DNA of 64,000 nt. It comes from Desulfomicrobium sp. ZS1 (GTDB lineage Bacteria > Desulfobacterota > Desulfovibrionia > Desulfovibrionales > Desulfomicrobiaceae). The DNA is taken from positions 3,498,001 through 3,562,000 of the forward strand of contig NZ_CP100351.1 of assembly GCF_024204645.1 (NCBI RefSeq). The letters run 5' to 3'. A program made the position numbers and the translations under genes. Each line of letters opens with the position of its first letter. The stretch's first letter is position 1. Positions 51,871 through 61,014 of this stretch are shown here, one piece after another. The notes under the pieces were generated by a model that searched no databases, was not told where the DNA came from, and saw only the letters and a list, made by a program, of their open reading frames with translations.

Positions 51871-53142
51871 ATGGCTCAATACGTTGGTGTTTCTTTCAGA
51901 CGCCAGGGACAAATATATTATTTTTTAGCTACGCCGTTTGTGCTCTCCATGCACGACATGGTCCTGGTCAAGACCGAAGAAGGGATTGGGTTCGGGGAGA
52001 TCGTGGCCTTGCGCGACGACCTGCCCGAGGGCTTGGATCAGGAGTCGGTCAAACCGATCTACCGCCCGGCCACGGCCGAGGATGTGGAAATTGGCCGCGA
52101 GAACGATGAATTGGCCAAGGACGCTCGCAAGTACTGTCAGAAATCCATGGCGCGGATGAATCTGGACATGAAGCTGGTGGACGTTGAGATCTACTTCGAC
52201 AAAAGTAAGATGATCTTTTACTTCACGGCTCCGGGCCGGGTCGATTTTCGGGAACTGGTCAAGGATCTGGTGCGTAATTACCGCACCCGCATCGAGCTGC
52301 GCCAGATCGGCGTGCGCCATGAAACACAGATGATCGGGGCGCTCGGCAACTGCGGCCAGATGTGCTGCTGCCGCCGCTATCTGCGGCGCTTCGAGCCGGT
52401 GACCATCAAGATGGCCAAGGATCAGAACCTGTTCCTGAACCCGGCCAAGATTTCCGGGGTTTGCGGCCGTCTGTTGTGCTGTCTGGCCTACGAGAAAGAA
52501 AATTACGCGGATTTTCAGCGTCGCGCTCCTAAGCTGGGCCGCCGCTACATGACCACGCAGGGTCCCATGAAAACCTTGCGGGCCAACATGTTTCGGGATT
52601 CTGTCAGCGTCTTGAACGAAGTCGGGGATGAACTGGATTTTTCCCTGTCGGACTGGGCGGTCATGGTTCTGCCGGATCAGCCGCGCATGGCCGCGCGTGA
52701 TGATGCCCCCGAAGACGTGCCGGCCGAATTGGCCGCGCTTATGGACCCGGAGGTCAGGAACAAGAGCTCCCAATCGGACCGCAGGACCAAACCCCCGCGC
52801 AGGGAACAGCGTTCCCGTCCAGGGGGCGAACGACCCCCTGGCCCCAGACCGGATCGTGCTGACCGTTCAGAGCGGCCTGAGCGCTCCGACCGCCCTGATC
52901 GTCCTGAGCGCTCCGATCGTTCCGACCGTCCTGAGCGTGGTCCGTCCCGTCACAAAAACGAGGACGCATCCGCTGCTCCCGCTGTACCCGCCGCGTCCGC
53001 CGCAGTGGGCGATCGCCCCGAGAGCAGGCCGGAGAGTTCCGGTCCGCCGCGTGAGCGCAAGGAATATCGGCCCAGGGACAAGCGGCGCAAGCCAGGTTCC
53101 GGGCGCAAGGACCATTCATCCAAGCCCTCTGGGCAGCAATAA
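51871..53142 (+). CDS. PSP1-domain protein, RicT/YaaT-like
   Basis: A 423-residue protein. Residues 1-280 carry the PSP1 domain with FYFTAPGRVDFRELVKDL and the cysteine pattern of RicT: CGQMCCCRRYLRRF near residue 160 and GVCGRLLCCLAYE near 200, cysteines that in Bacillus bind an iron-sulfur cluster in the RicAFT complex controlling RNase Y and phosphorelay. The C-terminal 130 residues are a low-complexity tail of Arg, Asp, Ser, Glu and Pro (RSERPERSDRPDRPERSD), encoded by a tandem DNA repeat at about 52853-52940. It is 24 bp before metG in the same direction. Confidence 0.88.
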   Translation: MAQYVGVSFRRQGQIYYFLATPFVLSMHDMVLVKTEEGIGFGEIVALRDDLPEGLDQESVKPIYRPATAEDVEIGRENDELAKDARKYCQKSMARMNLDMKLVDVEIYFDKSKMIFYFTAPGRVDFRELVKDLVRNYRTRIELRQIGVRHETQMIGALGNCGQMCCCRRYLRRFEPVTIKMAKDQNLFLNPAKISGVCGRLLCCLAYEKENYADFQRRAPKLGRRYMTTQGPMKTLRANMFRDSVSVLNEVGDELDFSLSDWAVMVLPDQPRMAARDDAPEDVPAELAALMDPEVRNKSSQSDRRTKPPRREQRSRPGGERPPGPRPDRADRSERPERSDRPDRPERSDRSDRPERGPSRHKNEDASAAPAVPAASAAVGDRPESRPESSGPPRERKEYRPRDKRRKPGSGRKDHSSKPSGQQ

Positions 53143-53166
53143 ATTCCGGCAGACAAGGAGAACCGC

Positions 53167-55113
53167 TTGAAACCGTTTTTCATATCCACACCCATCTATT
53201 ATGTGAACGCACGGCCCCATCTGGGGCACGGATATACGACCATTGTCGCCGACAGCGTGAGCCGTTTCCACCGCCTCAAGGGGGACGCGACGTTTTTTCT
53301 GACCGGCACGGACGAGCATGGCGACAAGATCGTGCAGGCCGCCGAGGCGGCCGGGCAGGATCCCAAGACCTATTCCGACACCATCAGCCAGCTGTTCAGG
53401 GATCTCTGGCCCGTGCTGGAAGTGAGTAACGATCAGTTCATCCGGACCACGGACCTGCGGCACAAGGCCTGCGTGCGCCACGTATTGCAGACCGTGTTCG
53501 ACAAGGGCGACATCTATTTCGACGAGTACGGCGGGCATTACTGTTTCGGATGCGAGCGCTTCTATACGGACAAGGAACTGGTGGACGGCAAGTGCCCGGA
53601 TCATCAGACCGTGCCGACCTTCATCAAGGAGAAGAACTACTTCTTCCGCATGAGCAAATATCTGGAGCCGCTGCGCGAGCACATCGAGGCCAATCCGGAT
53701 TTCATTCAGCCCGAGCGCTACCGCAACGAAGTCCTGTCCATGCTCAAGGAAGATCTGGGCGATCTGTGCATTTCCCGGCCCAAGACGCGTCTGACCTGGG
53801 GCATTGAGCTGCCCTTCGACTCCGATTTCGTGACCTACGTGTGGTTCGACGCCCTCATCAATTATATCTCTGCGCTGGGCTTCCCGGATGGCGAGGATTT
53901 CCGCAAGTATTGGTCCGGGGCGCATCATCTGGTGGCCAAGGACATCTTGAAGCCGCACGCCATCTTCTGGCCGACCATGCTCATGTCGGCCGGCATCCCG
54001 CTCTACAAGGGGCTGCGCGTGCATGGGTACTGGACCGTGAACGAGACCAAGATGTCCAAGAGCATCGGCAACGTGGTCGCCCCCCTGGACATGGCCCAGA
54101 AATACGGCCTCAGCGCTTTTCGCTATTTCCTGCTCTCCGAGATGAGTTTCGGGCAGGACTCCTCGTTCAGCGAGGACGCGCTGGTGGGGCGCTTCAACGC
54201 CGATCTGGCCAACGATCTGGGCAACCTCTTTTCGCGCAGCCTGTCCATGACCCATAAGTATTTTGGCGGGGTGGTCCCTGAATGCGGGGAGCTTCTCGAT
54301 CTTGACCGGGAAGTGCTTGAACTCGGACATAACGCCATGTCCAATTATCAGAGCCAGTTCGAACATTTTCAGTTTTCAAGGGCGCTCAAATCCCTGTGGG
54401 AACTGGTCCGCCATCTGAACAAATACATCGATTCCTCGGCCCCCTGGACCCTGTACAAGAATAAGGACATGAATCGGCTGGGAACGGTCCTTTACGTCAT
54501 CCTTGAAGGCATGCGCAAGGTGGCCGTGCATCTGTGGCCCGTCATGCCGAGTACGAGCGAAACCATGCTGACTCAGCTGGGCGTGAAATTCAGCATCGAA
54601 GGCACGGACCTGGAGTCCGAGACCTCCTCCTGGTTCGGGCTGGCTCCCGGCACGCCTGTGGCGGAGCGCTCCAACCTCTTCCCCCGTCAGGATCTGGAGC
54701 AGCGGGAGGAAAAGACCGCAGAGCCCAAGAAGGCCAAGCCCGCCAAGGAGTCAAAGCCCGAGGCCAAGATCGAGATGGCCTGCCCGGATTGCATCGAGTT
54801 CGAGGATTTCGCCAAAGTCGACCTGCGCGTCGGCACTGTGCTTGAAGCGACCCCGCATCCCGAAGCGGACCGCTTGCTGGTGCTGAAGATCGACACCGCC
54901 GACGAAACGCCCCGGCAGGTCGTGGCCGGAATCGCCGAGTTTTTCAAGCCCGAGGAGCTGGTGGGCCGCCAGGTGGTCGTGGTCGCCAACCTGAAGCCGC
55001 GCAAGCTGCGCGGTCTGGTTTCCCAAGGCATGGTGCTGGCGGTGAAGAAGGAAGGGGGACTGGCGTTGCTTGGGCCGAGTTCGGAAGTGAGCAACGGCGG
55101 CAAGGTGTCCTGA
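53167..55113 (+). CDS. metG: Methionyl-tRNA synthetase
   Basis: A 648-residue class I synthetase. PIYYVNARPHLGHGYTTI holds the HIGH-type motif (HLGH), and the KMSKS loop is NETKMSKSIGN near residue 295. The zinc knuckle CFGCERFYTDKELVDG is near 125. A C-terminal tRNA-binding (EMAPII-like) domain (DFAKVDLRVGTVLEATPHPEADRLLVL) is fused through a charged linker. The TTG start at 53167 gives MKPFFISTPIYYVNA and follows AAGGAG. A repeat pair, then a strong terminator, follow the stop. Confidence 0.97.
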   Translation: MKPFFISTPIYYVNARPHLGHGYTTIVADSVSRFHRLKGDATFFLTGTDEHGDKIVQAAEAAGQDPKTYSDTISQLFRDLWPVLEVSNDQFIRTTDLRHKACVRHVLQTVFDKGDIYFDEYGGHYCFGCERFYTDKELVDGKCPDHQTVPTFIKEKNYFFRMSKYLEPLREHIEANPDFIQPERYRNEVLSMLKEDLGDLCISRPKTRLTWGIELPFDSDFVTYVWFDALINYISALGFPDGEDFRKYWSGAHHLVAKDILKPHAIFWPTMLMSAGIPLYKGLRVHGYWTVNETKMSKSIGNVVAPLDMAQKYGLSAFRYFLLSEMSFGQDSSFSEDALVGRFNADLANDLGNLFSRSLSMTHKYFGGVVPECGELLDLDREVLELGHNAMSNYQSQFEHFQFSRALKSLWELVRHLNKYIDSSAPWTLYKNKDMNRLGTVLYVILEGMRKVAVHLWPVMPSTSETMLTQLGVKFSIEGTDLESETSSWFGLAPGTPVAERSNLFPRQDLEQREEKTAEPKKAKPAKESKPEAKIEMACPDCIEFEDFAKVDLRVGTVLEATPHPEADRLLVLKIDTADETPRQVVAGIAEFFKPEELVGRQVVVVANLKPRKLRGLVSQGMVLAVKKEGGLALLGPSSEVSNGGKVS

Positions 55114-55138
55114 TTAGGAGGGCTGAATTTCTGAGTTG

Positions 55139-55279
55139 AAAGGCATGGATCTACCCTGACGGGCACAAGCCCGCCTTCGCGGGAATGGCGCATCGCTCCA
55201 TGCGGCAGTTCGGTTTACGGTCAGCGTTCGGTCCCTTCACTCTACCATGACGTCATCCCCGCGAAGGCGGGGATCCATC
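55139..55279. repeat. Palindromic repeat pair, copy C (core CCCGCGAAGGCGGG)
   Basis: The left unit starts AAAGGCATGGATC and contains CCCGCCTTCGCGGGAATG (55139-55188). The right unit is GTCATCCCCGCGAAGGCGGG followed by GATCCATC (55252-55279). The centre is longer than in copy B. It sits between the metG stop and its terminator, so it looks like an insertion. Confidence 0.85.
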
Positions 55280-55295
55280 TTCCGTCTTGATTCGA

Positions 55296-55335
55296 CAAGC
55301 CCACTCCTTCATTCGGCGTGGGCTTGTTTTTTTTT
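55296..55335 (+). terminator. Terminator of metG
   Basis: CAAGCCCAC (55296-55304) pairs perfectly with GTGGGCTTG (55318-55326), followed by nine T. It lies about 180 bp after the stop codon because a repeat pair intervenes. Confidence 0.85.
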
Positions 55336-55339
55336 CAGC

Positions 55340-57022
55340 CTAGAACAGGCCGCTGATGACCCCCTTTTCGTCGATGTCGATCTTTTCCGCCGAGGGAACT
55401 TCCGGCAGACCGGGCATGCGCATCATGTTGCCGGTGATGGGTACCAGGAATCCCGCTCCGGAGGCGATTTCGACCTCGCGCACGGTTGCTACGAAGTCGC
55501 GCGGGCGGCCGCGCAGCCCCGGCTGGTCCGAGAGGGAGCTTTGCGTCTTGGCGATGCATACGGGCAAGCCCTCAAGGCCCAGCTGTCTGACTTTTTCCAG
55601 ATCTTTCAGCGCTCCGGGCGCATATTCCACCGAGGCCGCTCCATAGACGCGGGTGGCGATGATCTCGATTTTTTCGCGCACGCTCTGGTTCCAGTCGTAC
55701 AGGGGTTTGTAATGCGCGGTGCACTGGTCGGCCGTGGCCGCGACCAGTTCGGCCAGCTCCTCGGCCCCTTCCCCGCCTTTTTCCCATGCTTCCATGACCG
55801 CCGCCTGCACTCCCATGAACTGACAGTGGTCAAGGATGACCTGATGCTCCTCGTCCGTGTCCGTGGCGAAGCGGTTGATGGCCACGATGGGGGTTAGATG
55901 GAAGAGACGCACGTTCTCGATCTGCTTGGTGAGATTCTCCAGCCCTCGGCTGAGGGCCTTGGCGTTGGGTACTGTCAGATGCGCAAGTTCGACACCGCCA
56001 TGGTATTTGAGCGCCCGCACCGTGGCCACCAGAACCACCGCGCAGGGGTCGAATCCGGCGGACTGGCATTTGATGTCCAAAAATTTCTCCCCGCCAAGGT
56101 CAAAGCCGAAACCCGCTTCCGTGACCACATAATCGGCCAGGCAAAGCCCTGTGCGGGTGGCGATGACCGTGTTGGTGCCTTGGGCGATGTTGGCGAAGGG
56201 GCCGCCGTGCATGATCGCCGGGTTGCCTTCCAGAGACTGGATCAGGTTGGGTTTGATGGCTTCCTTCAAGAGGGCGGCCATGGCTCCCTGGGCGTTCAAG
56301 TCCCGGGCGTGGATGGGCTCGCGGCCAAAGGTGAATCCAAGAAAAATGTCCCCCAGACGGCGCTTCAAGTCCGGCAGGTCGTCGGCCAGACAGAGAATGG
56401 CCATGATCTCGGACGCCGCCGTGATGTCGAAGCCCGTCTCCCGGGGCACCCCGTGCGCCAGACCGCCAAGGCCGCAGACCAGGCGCCTGAGCGAACGGTC
56501 GTTCATGTCCATGACGCGCTTCCAGGCCACGGTGCGGCCGTCGAGGTTGAGCGATCGGCTCTTGCTTTGCAGATTGTTGTCAATGAGGGCGGCCAGAAGG
56601 TTGTTAGCCTTCTCGATGGCCGCAAAGTCGCCGGTGAAATGCAGGTTGATGTCCTCCATGGGCAGGAGCTGCGAGTAGCCGCCGCCGGTGGCGCCGCCCT
56701 TGATGCCGAAGACCGGGCCGAGCGACGGCTCGCGCAGCACGACCATGGACTTCTTGCCGATGCGGTTCAGTCCGTCGTTGAGCCCAATGGATACGGTGGT
56801 CTTGCCTTCGCCTGCCGGGGTCGGAGTGATGGCCGAAACCAGGATGAGCTTGCCGTATTTGCACTGGTCTTTTTCGGCCAGGGAAAGGGGGAGCTTGGCC
56901 TTGTACTTGCCATAGGGTTCAAGCTGGTCGTCCCCGAGACCGAGTTTTGCCGCGATGTCGCGGATGTGATGCATCGTGGCTTTCTGGGCGATGGCGATGT
57001 CGGACTGCACGGCCTTGGGCAT
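55340..57022 (-). CDS. fhs: Formate-tetrahydrofolate ligase
   Basis: A 560-residue enzyme that makes 10-formyl-THF from formate, THF and ATP, the entry of formate into one-carbon metabolism and the methyl branch of the Wood-Ljungdahl pathway. The ATP-binding loop TPTPAGEGKTTVSIGL is near residue 62. FGIKGGATGGGYSQLLPMEDINLHFTGDF is read in two blocks. A MHGGPFANIAQGTN element and TRTGLCLADYVVTEAGFG follow. Length is normal. The start at 57022 follows AGGAG. murB lies 14 bp upstream in the same direction. Confidence 0.97.
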   Translation of the reverse strand: MPKAVQSDIAIAQKATMHHIRDIAAKLGLGDDQLEPYGKYKAKLPLSLAEKDQCKYGKLILVSAITPTPAGEGKTTVSIGLNDGLNRIGKKSMVVLREPSLGPVFGIKGGATGGGYSQLLPMEDINLHFTGDFAAIEKANNLLAALIDNNLQSKSRSLNLDGRTVAWKRVMDMNDRSLRRLVCGLGGLAHGVPRETGFDITAASEIMAILCLADDLPDLKRRLGDIFLGFTFGREPIHARDLNAQGAMAALLKEAIKPNLIQSLEGNPAIMHGGPFANIAQGTNTVIATRTGLCLADYVVTEAGFGFDLGGEKFLDIKCQSAGFDPCAVVLVATVRALKYHGGVELAHLTVPNAKALSRGLENLTKQIENVRLFHLTPIVAINRFATDTDEEHQVILDHCQFMGVQAAVMEAWEKGGEGAEELAELVAATADQCTAHYKPLYDWNQSVREKIEIIATRVYGAASVEYAPGALKDLEKVRQLGLEGLPVCIAKTQSSLSDQPGLRGRPRDFVATVREVEIASGAGFLVPITGNMMRMPGLPEVPSAEKIDIDEKGVISGLF

Positions 57023-57036
57023 GGGACTCTCCTGGC

Positions 57037-57909
57037 TTATTTGTGATCGGGGCAGAAGGGACAGAGGCACTGTTCGAGTTCGAGTTCGTAACCGAAGCGC
57101 TCACGCACGGTTTTACGGCAAATCTCCACCAGTTCGAGCACGTCCCGGCAGGTGGCGTTGTCGACGTTGACAATGAATCCGGCATGTTTTTCCGACACCT
57201 GCGCGCCGCCCACGCGCAGGCCCTTGAGACCGGCCTGGTCGATGAGTTGGGATGCGTAGGCGCCTTCAGGGCGCTTGAAGACGCTGCCGGCGGACGGGAA
57301 TTCAAGCGGTTGCTTTTCCTTGCGCCTGGCCAGTATTTCCTTGCGCTTGGCGAGGAGGGGCTTAGGATCGGATTGCGGCAGGTTCCAGGTTCCGGCCAGC
57401 ACGACCGCTTCGCGCAGGGCCGAGGCCTGACGGTAGCCAAACCCGCATTCCTGTTTGGGAATGTCGATCACGCACCCATCCCGGGTCAGGACCGTGACGC
57501 TGACAAGGTGGTCCGAGATTTCATGGCCGTAGGCCCCTGCGTTCATGAACAGCGCTCCGCCGAGGGTTCCGGGAATGCCTGAGAGGCATTCAATTCCCCC
57601 CAGCCCCTCGCGCAGGCATTCCAGGACCCAGGCGTCCATGATCTTTCCGGCCTGTGCGTGCACGGTGCCGCCATCGCGGACGCAAGCGGTCATCTCGCTG
57701 GTGGAGATGATGGGCAAAAGGATCTCGCTGTCCGGGAAAAGAGTGTTAGCGCCGCCGCCGTGAATCCAGAAGGGAATGTTGTCAGCGCGATGCCGGCAAA
57801 CGATTTCAACCAGTTCTTGCGGGGTCCCAGGGAAAAAAATGTCTTTTGCCACGCCTCCGATGCGGAAGGTGCTGTAGTTTTTGAGAGGGATGTTTTGCAG
57901 GTGTTTCAT
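57037..57909 (-). CDS. murB: UDP-N-acetylenolpyruvoylglucosamine reductase
   Basis: A 290-residue flavoprotein that makes UDP-MurNAc for peptidoglycan. It has the FAD-binding IHGGGANTLFPDSEI (GGGSN variant), IPGTLGGALFMNAGAYG, a SAGSVFKRPEG catalytic serine region, and AGFIVNVDNAT. It lacks the long loop of type I enzymes, so it is type II. The last residues are cysteine-rich (CLCPFCPDHK), which is unusual. It is coupled to fhs downstream (14 bp), not to the other mur genes, so it is separated from the usual cluster. Confidence 0.93.
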   Translation of the reverse strand: MKHLQNIPLKNYSTFRIGGVAKDIFFPGTPQELVEIVCRHRADNIPFWIHGGGANTLFPDSEILLPIISTSEMTACVRDGGTVHAQAGKIMDAWVLECLREGLGGIECLSGIPGTLGGALFMNAGAYGHEISDHLVSVTVLTRDGCVIDIPKQECGFGYRQASALREAVVLAGTWNLPQSDPKPLLAKRKEILARRKEKQPLEFPSAGSVFKRPEGAYASQLIDQAGLKGLRVGGAQVSEKHAGFIVNVDNATCRDVLELVEICRKTVRERFGYELELEQCLCPFCPDHK

Positions 57910-58105
57910 GTTTTATGCCTAAGTACTCCCGCTGTCTGACGGGTGCAATATTGCGGTGCGGCCTTTGACCATGTAGAGGGCATAAAACCGTGCCGCTTGA
58001 ATCGGAATATGCGGTGTGCTTTGTGAGCAGGAATTGGTGGAGTTTTTTGACGCATTATTGAATTACAGTCGATTTAAAATAAAATTTCAATCATTCGAGA
58101 TTATT

Positions 58106-58567
58106 ATGAAGCTTTCCGCGAAGTCCAGATATGCGTCCCGGATCCTGCTTGACCTAGCCCTGCACAACGAGGGAGTGCCCCATCGCGTGAATGACATTTC
58201 CGAGCGCACGGGAATCACCGTGCCGTTCATCGAACAAATCATCAAGCCCCTGAAGCATGCCGGGATGGTCACGAGCAAGCGCGGCGCAGCAGGCGGGCAT
58301 CAGCTCGGCCGTTCACCGGAGAATATCACCCTGGGCGATATCGTGCGCATCATGGAAGGCTCGGTGGAGCTTTCGGCTTGCCTGAGCGCGCCGGAGCTGT
58401 GCGAAAGGACCGCTGTCTGCCCAACCCGTGCGGCCTGGCAGCGGGCCACGGACGCCATGCTGCGCGAACTGGACACCATCACTCTGGCCGGGCTGGCCGG
58501 TGGCCCGCCCAATTGCTGCCAACTGGCCGACGACTATTTTGAGCGCGACAGCTCGTTGCCTGTTTGA
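58106..58567 (+). CDS. Rrf2-family regulator, IscR-type
   Basis: A 153-residue winged-helix regulator. The N-terminal MKLSAKSRYASRILLDLALH is standard for Rrf2, with the DNA-binding ISERTGITVPFIEQI and GAAGGHQLGR. Three cysteines at 92, 99 and 105 match, nearly position for position, the iron-sulfur ligands of IscR, so it probably senses iron-sulfur status, oxygen or nitric oxide. No isc or suf genes are adjacent. It is divergent from murB and precedes argJ by 73 bp. Confidence 0.92.
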   Translation: MKLSAKSRYASRILLDLALHNEGVPHRVNDISERTGITVPFIEQIIKPLKHAGMVTSKRGAAGGHQLGRSPENITLGDIVRIMEGSVELSACLSAPELCERTAVCPTRAAWQRATDAMLRELDTITLAGLAGGPPNCCQLADDYFERDSSLPV

Positions 58568-58640
58568 CAAAGATTTTCTCCCCTGTCAGAAATCGCTGTT
58601 CCGCATGTTTGGGCCGGAATTTTTCATATCTGGAGTCACC

Positions 58641-59816
58641 ATGACCATCCCTTCTGGTTTCCAATTTTCCACCGCGCAGTGCGGTTTCAAACGGCCGGGG
58701 CGTTCGGATCTTGGGCTGGTGGTCAGCACGGTCCCGGCTGTTGCCGCCGGAGTCTTCACCACCAATCGTTTTCAGGCCGCGCCGGTTCTCGTGGCCAGGG
58801 ACATCCTTGAAAAAGATTCCTCGGGCATCCGCGCCATTGTCGTCAATTCAGGCCAGGCCAACGCCTGCACCGGTCAGGAAGGCATTACCAACTGTCGGGC
58901 CACCCTTGAGCTGCTGTCCGTCCTCGGCCTCGAAGCGTCTACAATTCTGCCCGCTTCCACAGGCGTTATCGGCGATCAGCTCAAGATGGAGCTGTGGGAA
59001 AAGGCGGTCCCTGCCCTGCGCGAGAATCTTGGCCGGGTGGGGTTGGTGGATATGGCCCGCGCGATCATGACCACGGACACCTTCCCCAAGCTCGCTGCGC
59101 GGGAGGTCATGCTTTCCTCCGGCACGGTCCGGTTGGCCGGGTTTTGCAAGGGCGCGGGCATGATCTGTCCGAACATGGCCACGATGCTCGGTTTTATCCT
59201 CTGCGATGCCGGCGTGGAGCACGAGTGGTGGCAGCAGGCTCTGGTCCGCTGCGTGGACAAGAGCTTCAACGCCATCACCGTTGACGGCGACACCAGCACC
59301 AATGATTGTGTTCTGGCGTTGGCCAACGGCACCGCAGTCAGGGCGCTGGGCGCGGATTTGGACCTTCTGGAGGAGGCACTGCTCGAAATTTGCCAGGATC
59401 TGGCCTACATGATCGTGCAGGACGCCGAGGGCGGGACCAGGGTCATGCGCATCAATGTTCGCGGTGCGGCCAGCATGAGCGATGCGCAGCTTGCCGCGCG
59501 GGCCGTAGGCAATTCTCCGCTGGTCAAGACCGCCCTGTACGGCCGTGACCCCAACTGGGGCCGGATCGTGGCCGCTCTGGGACGGAGCGGAGCCACGTTT
59601 ACGCCTGAGGACGTGATCGTGCGTATCGCGGGTATGACCATTTTTCGTCAGGGCACCCCGGTCAAGGCGGATTGGGACAGCCTTTTGGCCTCGGCCCTGC
59701 GCCGGGACGTCGTGGATATCGACCTGGATCTTTGCGCCGGAGAAGCCGAACTTACGCTCATGGCCTCCGATTTTACCGAGGAGTATATCAAGATCAATGC
59801 TGAATACCGAACCTGA
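58641..59816 (+). CDS. argJ: Ornithine acetyltransferase/N-acetylglutamate synthase
   Basis: A 391-residue enzyme of the cyclic arginine pathway. It transfers acetyl from acetylornithine to glutamate. The proenzyme cleaves itself in front of the threonine of GMICPNMATMLGFI, which becomes the nucleophile. Motifs GVFTTNRFQAAPV, NSGQANACTG and GRDPNWGRIVAALGRSG are present. The ATG at 58641 follows GGAG. Its last 20 bases overlap the HD-hydrolase gene. Confidence 0.96.
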   Translation: MTIPSGFQFSTAQCGFKRPGRSDLGLVVSTVPAVAAGVFTTNRFQAAPVLVARDILEKDSSGIRAIVVNSGQANACTGQEGITNCRATLELLSVLGLEASTILPASTGVIGDQLKMELWEKAVPALRENLGRVGLVDMARAIMTTDTFPKLAAREVMLSSGTVRLAGFCKGAGMICPNMATMLGFILCDAGVEHEWWQQALVRCVDKSFNAITVDGDTSTNDCVLALANGTAVRALGADLDLLEEALLEICQDLAYMIVQDAEGGTRVMRINVRGAASMSDAQLAARAVGNSPLVKTALYGRDPNWGRIVAALGRSGATFTPEDVIVRIAGMTIFRQGTPVKADWDSLLASALRRDVVDIDLDLCAGEAELTLMASDFTEEYIKINAEYRT

Positions 59817-60426
59817 AGCCAAGCCCGTGGCGGATCAAGCCTGGAAACGTCTGGCCGATTTTGTTTTTGAGCTTGGCATGTTGCGTAAGACCCCACGCAC
59901 CGGATACCAATTTTTGGGTTCGGGGGCCGAAAACGTGGCTGAGCACTCTTTCCGCACGGCCATGATCGGCTATATGCTGGCGCGTAAAAGCGGCGCGGAT
60001 GTGGCCAGGACCGTTTTTCTGTGCCTTTTCCATGACGTGCACGAAGCCCGCATCGGCGATTTCAACTACGTCAACCGCATCTACAACACGAGTAACCCGG
60101 TCCTGGCCATCACGCATGCCCTGGAGGGCACGGGTCTGCGGCAGGATGCGCTTGAACTCTGGCACGAACTGGAGGCCGGCGTGACTCTTGAATCCAGGCT
60201 CGCCCAGGATGCGGACCAACTCGATTTCATCGCCAATCTGAAGGAAGAGCAGGATATGGGCAACCCCTATGCCTCCAAATGGCTTGACCATGCGGTTTTG
60301 CGACTCAAAACGGACCCGGCCCTGGAACTTGCCCGCGCCATACAGACCACGGATCAGTCGGATTGGTGGTTTGTGCGGCCGGACGAGTCCTGGTGGCGCA
60401 AGGGGAACGGCAAGCCCCGCCCCTAG
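59797..60426 (+). CDS. HD-domain hydrolase, YfbR-like
   Basis: A 209-residue HD-family phosphohydrolase. Metal ligands are in VAEHSFRTAMIGYML, FHDVHEARIGD (the HD pair) and AQDADQLDFIANL, the arrangement of YfbR-type 5'-deoxynucleotidases, which cut nucleoside monophosphates. The start at 59797 lies within argJ, giving a 20-bp overlap. TonB-like and phosphoesterase genes follow in one transcript. Confidence 0.88.
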   Translation: MLNTEPEAKPVADQAWKRLADFVFELGMLRKTPRTGYQFLGSGAENVAEHSFRTAMIGYMLARKSGADVARTVFLCLFHDVHEARIGDFNYVNRIYNTSNPVLAITHALEGTGLRQDALELWHELEAGVTLESRLAQDADQLDFIANLKEEQDMGNPYASKWLDHAVLRLKTDPALELARAIQTTDQSDWWFVRPDESWWRKGNGKPRP

Positions 60427-60432
60427 CGGATC

Positions 60433-61014
60433 ATGTCAGCGCCAGAAGCAAGCAGATCCCGTCTTGGGAGAGCAGTGTTCAGTTTTTTTCTGGCGCTGTG
60501 CCTGCATGTGATTCCCCTCTGGTTTGTCATCTTCGGACCTTTATATGGACTTCCAAGCGTCCTTGAACTCAACCTCGAAACCATCAATATGTACCGCGAA
60601 CGAATTTTTCGGGAGCAGCACGCCCAGAGCGTTGCCCGGCTGGACTCGGCGCCTTTGCATATCTCCGTGGATGTGCAGGCGCGTCCCGACACGCGCCAGC
60701 GCGTCTCAAAGCCGCGCCGCGAAGCGGATTTGACGCGCGCACGGGCCGTACAGCGTGCCATCCGGTCTTTGTGGGAAGGCATGTACCCTGACAGCACCGG
60801 CTATGCATTGGTCAGCCTGAGCATTCTGGAAGACGGCAGAATCGGCGAGTTTGTGGTCAACCGCGTTTCCGGAGACCACGATTTCCAGGCTTTTCTGCTC
60901 TCTTTTCTGTCCACGCTCAAGTCCACGTACGGCAATGCTGCCGGGCCCGGAGAGACCCTGTGGATTGAGTGCGAATTCGTCATTCAACCATTGGCGCGCA
61001 AGGGGGCTTCATGA
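60433..61014 (+). CDS. TonB-like energy-transducing protein
   Basis: A 193-residue protein with an N-terminal membrane anchor (AVFSFFLALCLHVIPLWFVIF) and a charged linker. The C-terminal domain (residues about 95-185) has a TonB-like pattern: IRSLWEGMYPDSTGYALVSLSILEDGRIGEF, then strands (ETLWIECEFVI). It should span the periplasm to an outer-membrane receptor. No ExbB, ExbD or receptor genes are nearby, and it sits in an arginine/nucleotide gene context. It overlaps the next gene by 4 bp. Confidence 0.7.
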   Translation: MSAPEASRSRLGRAVFSFFLALCLHVIPLWFVIFGPLYGLPSVLELNLETINMYRERIFREQHAQSVARLDSAPLHISVDVQARPDTRQRVSKPRREADLTRARAVQRAIRSLWEGMYPDSTGYALVSLSILEDGRIGEFVVNRVSGDHDFQAFLLSFLSTLKSTYGNAAGPGETLWIECEFVIQPLARKGAS

